In this document: positions 58,532 through 64,000 of the stretch, in pieces
How the letters are laid out: each line of letters begins with the position of its first letter
How positions within the stretch are numbered: the first letter of the stretch is position 1
Assembly: GCF_004912195.1 (NCBI RefSeq)
Contig: NZ_STGW01000003.1
Coordinates: forward strand, 186,001-250,000
Direction of reading: 5' to 3'
Length of the DNA: 64,000 nt
Source: Nocardioides caeni
GTDB taxonomy: Bacteria; Actinomycetota; Actinomycetes; Propionibacteriales; Nocardioidaceae
Notes under the pieces: generated by a model
Seen by the model: the letters and a program-made list of their open reading frames with translations, nothing else
Database searches by the model: none
What the model was told of the DNA's origin: nothing
Program-made: the position numbers and the translations under genes

Positions 58532-59866
58532 TCAGGCCGAGGGATCAGCGGCGGGCAGCGCCTCCTCGACCGCCGCCGACGCGGGTGTCGCACCGTCGTC
58601 GGGCGGCACGTCCCCACCGCCCCCGGAGGATCCGCCGCAGGTCCCGTCCGCCGGGCCCGCCTCCGCCGTCGGCTCGGGCTCGGTGCACGGCTCGGGCTCG
58701 ACCGGCTCCGGGTCGGCCGGCACGTCGACCGGCGGCGACTCGGGCTCCCGCTCGGGCTCGGGCTCCGGCTGGGGCTCGGGGGCTGCGACCGGGTCGACGT
58801 CGCGGCTGGGATCCCCCGCGGTGCCATCACCCGCGCCACCACCCCCGCCACCGGGTCCGGCGCCGTCCCCGGGCCGGACACCGGCAGCACCGCTCGGCGC
58901 CGGACCGTCGGTGGGCGCCGGGCCCGTGTCGTGACCGAGGAGCGCACGGACGGCGTCGGCGCAGCGGCACATCTCGTCGACGGCGGTGGTGGCGGCGACG
59001 CTGCCGATCCCCGACAGCTGGGTGACCGTCGCCGGGCCGCCGAGCAGTGTCGGTGCGCTCGCCATCTCCTCCGCATAGCGCGCGGCCAGGGCAAGGACGG
59101 TTCGGGCATAGCCGCGGGCCGGGTGGAGGTCGCGCAACACCTTCGCGAGGACCCGCGGGCGGGACAGGTCGCGGCCACTGGCGCACAGCAGCACCGCGGT
59201 CGCGAGCGCCGCGTCGTCGAAGTCCTGCGGGTTGCGCACGCCGTCACCGTCGCCGTCGACGGCGACGCTGGACCAGGTCGTCGGCAGCAGGGCGAACGGC
59301 CCGACCGACGCGTCCCAGCGCTTGCGCCGGTCGAGCTTGCCGCCGTCGGTGTCGGACACGGCTGCCCGCCCCCCGCGGCCGTTGAGCGGCGCGCCGACGA
59401 GCGCCGGCCGCACTCGGCCCGAGCGGTCGATCCGGTGCCGGCCGTCGGCACCACGGCCGTGGTCGGACTCGACCCGGGCGATCGCGGCGAGGACGATCCA
59501 GTCGAGGTGACACTCCGCGGTCAGGTTGATGATCGTCGCGGCTCGTTGGTAGGCCGCCACGGCCGGGGCGGGCACCGCCAGCAGTCCGCCGCCGTAGCGG
59601 CCGACGGAGGCCACCGGCACGGGCCTCGCCACGTCCTCCTCGGTCGCGACCGCCGGGGCGGGCTCCTCGGGCGCCTCGGGGGCGGTCGACCTCGGGTTGA
59701 CGCCGTCGGCGCTGACGGGCGCCGAGCCGTCGATGAAGCCTGGCGGGCTCACCAGACCGGTCACGGCGAGGGCGATGGCGAGCGCCGTCGCGACCACGAC
59801 CGCCAGCGACGTACGACGACACCAGCGGGCCCACGCGGACCGGGTCGTGCGGGTGGACATCCCCAT
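58532..59866 (-). CDS. Secreted lytic-transglycosylase-like protein with Pro/Glu-rich tail
   Basis: A 444-residue exported protein. One membrane or signal helix near residues 20-42 is followed by a short linker and a lysozyme-like domain (about 105-290): WIVLAAIARVESDHG carries the catalytic-type Glu, and FALLPTTWSSVAVDGDGDGVRNPQDFDDAALATA matches the MltB/SLT-like actinobacterial murein transglycosylases. The last 130 residues are low-complexity Gly, Pro, Glu and Ala, likely a wall-spanning tail. ATG 59866 is chosen because AGGAGG lies 8 nt before it; a GTG three codons earlier would overlap that site. It lies 18 bp from the M3 peptidase gene on the same strand. Confidence 0.85.
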   Translation of the reverse strand: MGMSTRTTRSAWARWCRRTSLAVVVATALAIALAVTGLVSPPGFIDGSAPVSADGVNPRSTAPEAPEEPAPAVATEEDVARPVPVASVGRYGGGLLAVPAPAVAAYQRAATIINLTAECHLDWIVLAAIARVESDHGRGADGRHRIDRSGRVRPALVGAPLNGRGGRAAVSDTDGGKLDRRKRWDASVGPFALLPTTWSSVAVDGDGDGVRNPQDFDDAALATAVLLCASGRDLSRPRVLAKVLRDLHPARGYARTVLALAARYAEEMASAPTLLGGPATVTQLSGIGSVAATTAVDEMCRCADAVRALLGHDTGPAPTDGPAPSGAAGVRPGDGAGPGGGGGGAGDGTAGDPSRDVDPVAAPEPQPEPEPEREPESPPVDVPADPEPVEPEPCTEPEPTAEAGPADGTCGGSSGGGGDVPPDDGATPASAAVEEALPAADPSA

Positions 59867-60025
59867 GTCCGCCACCTCCTCGTCGTCGCAACCCCAGTGG
59901 CCTCAAGTGAACGCCGGAAGCCGCGACAGCGCAGGGGAATCGCGACATCGGCGCCACGTGGACACACCTCTGATCCGAGGGATGCCCACCCCGCGACCGC
60001 GAACCCGTGATGAGAGGATGCGCGG

Positions 60026-60709
60026 ATGGCCGAGCTGACCTTCCGCACCGGGACGATGGATGCGGGCAAGTCGACCCTGGCGCTGCAGACCAACCACAAC
60101 CACGCGGCACGCGGGCGGATCGGCCGGCTCTTCACCTCGCACGACCGAGCCGGGATCGCCACCGTGTCGTCCCGGCTCGGCCTGACCGCGGATGCGCAGG
60201 AGGTGCACCCCGAGCTCGACTTCTGGCGCACCACGGTCGATGCGCTCACCCAGGGCGCGCGGATCGACTACCTGATCTGCGACGAGGCGCAGTTCTACAC
60301 CCCCGAGCAGATCGACCAGCTCGCCAAGATCGTCGACGAGCTGCAGATCGACGTCTTCTGCTTCGGCATCCTCACCGACTTCCGCACCCGCCTGTTCCCG
60401 GGATCCGCCCGCCTGGTCGAGCTGGCCGACCGCACGGAGGTCCTCCAGGTCGAGGCGCTGTGCTGGTGCGGCAAGCGCGCGACGCACAACGCCCGCACCG
60501 AGGACGGAGTGATGGTCACCGAGGGCGAGGTCGTGGTCGTCGGCGACATCGACGGCGACGACGGGATCGCGCCCGCCCTCGACGACGGCCCGGAGGACGA
60601 CGTGGAGATCGCCTACGAGGTGCTGTGCCGTCAGCACCACCGACGCCGCCTGACCGCGGCCCGGGCCCGTGCGGTGAGCCTCTCGCACGAGCCGCTGCCG
60701 TTCGCCTGA
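60026..60709 (+). CDS. tdk: Thymidine kinase (type II)
   Basis: A 227-residue thymidine kinase of the TK1-like family, which phosphorylates thymidine in the salvage pathway. TGTMDAGKSTLAL is the P-loop near residue 8, CDEAQFYT near 90 holds the catalytic Glu region, and the four zinc ligands are in ALCWCGKRATHN and VLCRQHHRR (the last position is a Cys/His mix). GAGGAT lies 6 nt before ATG 60026. The long acidic insertion near residue 175-195 is not in all relatives. It is the only plus-strand gene in this section. Confidence 0.92.
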   Translation: MAELTFRTGTMDAGKSTLALQTNHNHAARGRIGRLFTSHDRAGIATVSSRLGLTADAQEVHPELDFWRTTVDALTQGARIDYLICDEAQFYTPEQIDQLAKIVDELQIDVFCFGILTDFRTRLFPGSARLVELADRTEVLQVEALCWCGKRATHNARTEDGVMVTEGEVVVVGDIDGDDGIAPALDDGPEDDVEIAYEVLCRQHHRRRLTAARARAVSLSHEPLPFA

Positions 60710-60730
60710 CCTCTCCCGGTCCGCACCCGA

Positions 60731-61831
60731 TCAGCCCAGGTAGCCGCCGCCGGGAAGGTTGACGTCCTGGGCGGGCAGGTCGGAGACCACCACGTCGCAG
60801 GTCCCGGACGGCACGGTGCAGGTCAGCAGGTCGAGGGTGTCGGTCCCCTGGCCCTCCCTGAACAGCACCACCGTGTCGGCATCGAGCCATTCGAACGGGA
60901 CGGCGTCTCGCGCACCCCCACCGAGCGGGCGCTCCTCGCCGGTCGCGATCTCGACGACGGTCGGGGAGGTCTCTCCGGCGCTGACCCAGCGTGCGTCCGG
61001 GGACAGGTAGCCGACGTAGCGTCCCGGCTCGACGGGCAGCACCACACCGAGGTCGCCGTCGACCACCTCGGTGCCGACGTCGGCGCCTTCGTCACCTTCG
61101 GCACCCTCGACGAGGCGGACCATCAGACCCTGGGTGACGTCGACGATCCATCGGGCGTCCCGATTGGGGGTCACGACGCGGTCGGAGCCGTCCCGCAGAT
61201 CCGCCGCGACGACACCGCGGTCATCGATCCAGTAGCCGATGCCGTCGTCGATGTCGAAGTAGAGCGGCGACCCGAACAGGAACTCCTCCCTCCCGGGACC
61301 GTCGACGTGGTCATCGAAGCGCACCGTCTCGCCGGTGCTGATGTCGACCGACACCATCGCCGGCCGAGCCCCGGTCGAGTCGAACCAGCCGACCCACGCG
61401 CCGGTCTCGTCGGCGACCAGCGCCGCGTCGCCTGAGGCGCCGCGACCGATCTGACGCAGCTGACCGTCGACCAGGCTGAAGGCGTTGCCGTCCCGGTCGA
61501 GGAAGCCCCATCCCACTGCGGTCCGCACGAAGGACACGGGGTCGAAACCCAGGTCGAAGGCGGAGGTCGGCGTGTGCAGGGTCTCCCCCACGACCCAGGC
61601 AGGTTCGAGCGTGGGTGAGCCGAGCACCGGTGGGTCCTCTGCGCGGTCCGGACCGGGCCAGGCCAGCGCGACGGTGCCCGCCAGGAGCACCGCCGCAGCG
61701 GCGCCTGCGACGACCGCGAGCCGTCGGCGACGCACGGCACGGTCACCCGCCTCGACGACGGCACCGAGGTCGACCGGCAGGAAGTCGACGTCTGCCGCAC
61801 TGTCCATCAGGTCCTTCAGCTTCTCGGTCAT
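60731..61831 (-). CDS. Single-pass membrane protein coupled to a SigE-family sigma factor
   Basis: A 366-residue protein: about 35 cytoplasmic residues, an Arg cluster, one membrane helix (about 39-58), then an extracellular region that looks like a degenerate beta-propeller, with repeated G-x-x-x-W/V-F strands. Its ATG overlaps the stop of the sigma factor gene (ATGA). By position it is likely a membrane anti-sigma or sensor partner; no zinc-binding anti-sigma motif (HxxxCxxC) is present, so this is inference. No named family recognised. Confidence 0.72.
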   Translation of the reverse strand: MTEKLKDLMDSAADVDFLPVDLGAVVEAGDRAVRRRRLAVVAGAAAAVLLAGTVALAWPGPDRAEDPPVLGSPTLEPAWVVGETLHTPTSAFDLGFDPVSFVRTAVGWGFLDRDGNAFSLVDGQLRQIGRGASGDAALVADETGAWVGWFDSTGARPAMVSVDISTGETVRFDDHVDGPGREEFLFGSPLYFDIDDGIGYWIDDRGVVAADLRDGSDRVVTPNRDARWIVDVTQGLMVRLVEGAEGDEGADVGTEVVDGDLGVVLPVEPGRYVGYLSPDARWVSAGETSPTVVEIATGEERPLGGGARDAVPFEWLDADTVVLFREGQGTDTLDLLTCTVPSGTCDVVVSDLPAQDVNLPGGGYLG

Positions 61832-62361
61832 GCGCGTGCCCCTTCCGTGTCGAGCAGGTCATCGATGTCGAGGCCCTCGCCCACCATGTCCCGCAGTCGG
61901 GCGAGGGCGGCCGACGACTGGCTCTTGACCGTCCCGACCGCGCAGCCGAGGAGCTCGGCGGTCTGCCGCTCGGTGAGGTCCTCGTAGTAGCGCAGTACGA
62001 CGACCGCGCGCTGTCGCGGCGGCAGCTGGTCGAGCGCGGCGAGCAGGGCGTGGCGAGTGCTCACGGCCTCCTCATGTCCGCCGGCGATCCGCTCCGGAAC
62101 CGTCCCGGTGGCACGCTCGGTGTTCCAGTTGCGCTTCCTGAACCAGGTCAGAGCGGTCGTCGTGATCGCCTTGCGGGTGTAGGCCTCCGCTGACTCGAGA
62201 CGGCGCAGGCGCGGCCAGGCGACGTAGGTCTTGGTCAGTGCCTCCTGGACGAGGTCCTGGGCGAGGCCCACATCGCCGACCATCAGGTAGGCGGCGCGGT
62301 GGAGCGCCCCGGAGCGCGCCGCCACGAACTCCGTGAAGCCGGCGCGGTCGCGAGCTGACAT
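61828..62361 (-). CDS. SigE-family ECF RNA polymerase sigma factor
   Basis: A 177-residue ECF sigma factor of the actinobacterial SigE group. Region 2 is LHRAAYLMVGDVGLAQDLVQEALTKTYVAW near residues 18-50, and region 4 is LPPRQRAVVVLRYYEDLTERQTAELLGCAVGTVKSQ near 110-150. It directs polymerase to a small regulon, probably in response to a signal sensed by the membrane protein encoded behind it. GAGGAGCGAC precedes ATG 62361. The two genes overlap by 4 bp. Confidence 0.9.
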   Translation of the reverse strand: MSARDRAGFTEFVAARSGALHRAAYLMVGDVGLAQDLVQEALTKTYVAWPRLRRLESAEAYTRKAITTTALTWFRKRNWNTERATGTVPERIAGGHEEAVSTRHALLAALDQLPPRQRAVVVLRYYEDLTERQTAELLGCAVGTVKSQSSAALARLRDMVGEGLDIDDLLDTEGARA

Positions 62362-62447
62362 GTCGCTCCTCAGGACGGTCGACGGCCCGCTGCCCCTCGA
62401 TCATCCCTTCAGACGACGCGAGACACACGAAAGGTTCGTTCGGCCCG

Positions 62448-63596
62448 TCAGTCCACCAGGATCGGGATGAGCATCTCGTCGGGTGTGAGCGACCCGTGCA
62501 TGCCGATCAGCTGGGCCTCATAGGGGAAGCCCTCCGACGACAGCACCGCGAACTCGCCGCGGCTGGCCACGACCACGTCCCCGATCCGGGGCAGCACCGT
62601 CGGGTCGACCGGCCCGAACCAGCCACGGCCGATGGCCTCCGCACGGGTGAGCACCTCGGCCCGCTCCCCCAGCACCTCGCGCCAGGTGGAGACGACGTCG
62701 GGCACGGCGCCACCGGTGCAGTAGAGGTGACGGAACCTGGCCTCGCCGCCGACGAGGGCGATCCCGGCGCGCAGGTCGTCGTGGGTCGCGATGTCGACGC
62801 GGTCGTCCTTCCCGACGTCGACCATGCCGTGGTCGGCGATGACGAGCAGGCGCCGGTCGCTGGGCAGGGCCTCGCGCAGCTGCTCCGCCTCGTGGTCGAT
62901 CATGGCGAGCTGCTGCAGCCACGGACTGGAGGCGACGCCCCAGCGGTGACCGGTCCAGTCGAGGTCGCCGTCATAGACGTAGGTCAGCGTCGCCTGGCCG
63001 GCGCGCGGCGTGGAGGCCGCGACGACCGCGGCGATCCGCTCGCCGACCCGATCGACACCGACGTAGTCCGCACCGCGGTGGGCGGCGACGGTGAGGCCGC
63101 TGCCGTTGAACTCGCGCTTGTTGACGACCGTCACCCGCACCCCGGACGCCTGCAGGGTCGAGAAGGTCGTGGTGTGTGGCTGCCACTCGGTCGGATCGAC
63201 GTTGCCGTCCCACAGCAGCGCGTTGTGCAGCTCGGAGGTGCCGGGGATGCGCGTTGTGAAGCCGACGAGCCCGTGGGAGCCCGGCGGCAGGCCGGTCCCC
63301 AGCGACGTCAGCGACGTGGAGGTCGTCGACGGGACACCGGCGGTCGCGGGGGTCGAGGTCGCCAGCAGCGAGGACAGGTACGGCGCCACGTGGGCGTGGC
63401 GCTCGAGCAGGCGTGCACCCAGACCGTCGATGAGGAAGACGACGTAGGCCGGCGCGCTCGGCAGCTCGAGCGCCGACGGCGTCACGCCGACGGGGGTGCC
63501 GAGCGCCCGTGCCGCGGCCGGCACGACGTCTCCCAGCGACCGGGCGCCGTAGGCCGGCTCGCAGAAGTCGGCGGCGTCGAGCTGCTCTGATGACAT
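62448..63596 (-). CDS. Alkaline phosphatase-fold (nucleotide pyrophosphatase/phosphodiesterase-like) protein
   Basis: A 382-residue member of the alkaline phosphatase superfamily without a signal peptide. VVFLIDGLGARLLE near residue 55 provides the first metal Asp, TAGVPSTTSTSLTSLGTG near 90 the nucleophilic Ser/Thr segment, and LLVIADHGMVDVG near 260 the Asp-His metal pair. Substrates of this cytoplasmic actinobacterial group are not established. It starts 7 bp after the stop of the DUF5998 gene and is probably cotranscribed with it. Confidence 0.87.
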   Translation of the reverse strand: MSSEQLDAADFCEPAYGARSLGDVVPAAARALGTPVGVTPSALELPSAPAYVVFLIDGLGARLLERHAHVAPYLSSLLATSTPATAGVPSTTSTSLTSLGTGLPPGSHGLVGFTTRIPGTSELHNALLWDGNVDPTEWQPHTTTFSTLQASGVRVTVVNKREFNGSGLTVAAHRGADYVGVDRVGERIAAVVAASTPRAGQATLTYVYDGDLDWTGHRWGVASSPWLQQLAMIDHEAEQLREALPSDRRLLVIADHGMVDVGKDDRVDIATHDDLRAGIALVGGEARFRHLYCTGGAVPDVVSTWREVLGERAEVLTRAEAIGRGWFGPVDPTVLPRIGDVVVASRGEFAVLSSEGFPYEAQLIGMHGSLTPDEMLIPILVD

Positions 63597-63603
63597 CGGC
63601 GCG

Positions 63604-64000
63604 TCAGCCGCGCGTCAGTGCTGAGAGCGAGGCCGCGAAGGACAGCAGCCCCCCGACGGCGTCGGGGCCGTCGGCGGCCGCCGAGACCCGCAGCGAGAAG
63701 TCGTCGGCGGTCACCGAGCCCGTGTAGCCGTGGTCGGCGTCGCACTGCGGGTCGCCGCACGCGGCGGGCTCGAGGTCCACGCGACTGACCGCGCCCCAGC
63801 CGATGGTGAGGACGGCCTCCGCGGGCGGGCGCGGGCCGGCCGTCGGGTTCGACGTCATCCGCGTCACGACCACCGACGCGACCGCGCTGAGACTCACGGC
63901 CTCCGTCGACGTCGAGGTGTAGGGCTCCGGGAGGAGATCGTCTCCTGCGTGCTCGTCGGTGTGGGCCAGGATCAGCCGGCTCGGCGTGACGAGGATGACG
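63604..64000 (-). CDS. DUF5998 family protein (5' end outside window)
   Basis: The last 131 residues of a protein whose start lies beyond the right edge. The visible part contains LVTPSRLILAHTDEHAGDD, TSTEAVSLSAV, TIGWGAVSRVDLEPAACGDPQCDADHGYTG and DDFSLRVSAAADG, the pattern of DUF5998, a conserved actinobacterial family of unknown function. It lies directly upstream of the alkaline-phosphatase-fold gene on the same strand, an arrangement I recall from other actinobacteria. The Cys and His residues in the CGDPQC-x2-DH segment might bind a metal. Confidence 0.85.
   Translation of the reverse strand, partial: VILVTPSRLILAHTDEHAGDDLLPEPYTSTSTEAVSLSAVASVVVTRMTSNPTAGPRPPAEAVLTIGWGAVSRVDLEPAACGDPQCDADHGYTGSVTADDFSLRVSAAADGPDAVGGLLSFAASLSALTRG

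Noticed and set aside
58640-58800. Pro/Glu repeat DNA as a regulatory repeat
   Set aside because: It encodes the low-complexity tail of the lytic-transglycosylase-like protein in frame.

Overview
The window is chromosomal DNA from a very GC-rich actinobacterium, most probably a Nocardioides or another member of the Nocardioidaceae. The reasons are the uniformly high GC, frequent GTG starts, a DUF222/HNH remnant of the kind common in Nocardioides, the glnA2-type glutamine synthetase next to glnE, a DUF5998 gene, and IdeR-like iron boxes. A striking feature is that about twenty genes have a TAnnnT-like -10 hexamer only 6 or 7 nt before the start codon, which points to widespread leaderless transcription. 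No tRNA, rRNA, CRISPR array or insertion sequence was seen.

Layout. 1-5.9 kb: tail of an unidentified gene, a secreted fibronectin-III/Calx-beta protein, an SRPBCC protein, a DUF429 domain fused to a RelA/SpoT (p)ppGpp-synthetase-like domain, and an acyl-CoA carboxylase carboxyltransferase. 5.9-14.1 kb: a defence island, all on the minus strand. It holds a type I Wadjet operon (jetA-jetB-jetC-jetD) with a VapBC-type toxin-antitoxin pair on each side. The jetA reading frame is interrupted by one in-frame amber codon. 14.1-20.3 kb: ADP-ribosylglycohydrolase diverging from an NrtR-type regulator, a Xi-class glutathione-transferase-like reductase, an orphan SNF2-like helicase, and a flavodoxin-fold reductase diverging from its TetR regulator. 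20.3-22.2 kb: a poorly coding stretch and a decayed HNH endonuclease gene.

22.2-42.5 kb: mostly metabolism. It includes a FabH-like ketosynthase, two acyl-CoA dehydrogenases, a phytoene-desaturase/HpnE-like flavoprotein, a metallophosphoesterase translationally coupled to a stand-alone 5'-3' exonuclease, a trypsin-like protease, an SDR with a cysteine-pair N-terminal module, a MASE1-GGDEF protein, a molybdenum hydroxylase pair, a TetR/MpaB-oxygenase divergon, and a PAS-PAS-GGDEF-EAL protein facing a processive glycosyltransferase.

42.5-64 kb: a siderophore ABC importer with candidate IdeR boxes, the MntP manganese exporter, the nadE-glnA-glnE nitrogen/NAD cluster, panB, a PQQ-type sugar dehydrogenase lipoprotein, an M3 peptidase, a lytic transglycosylase, thymidine kinase, a SigE-family sigma factor with a membrane partner, an alkaline-phosphatase-fold protein and a DUF5998 gene running off the end.

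Best candidates for something new: the DUF429-RelA/SpoT fusion, which parallels in architecture the known RNase HII-(p)ppGpp synthetase RelZ, and the Wadjet locus bracketed by two toxin-antitoxin modules and carrying a broken jetA. All coordinates, starts and motifs were read by eye. Family names rest on motif recognition, not on database searches.
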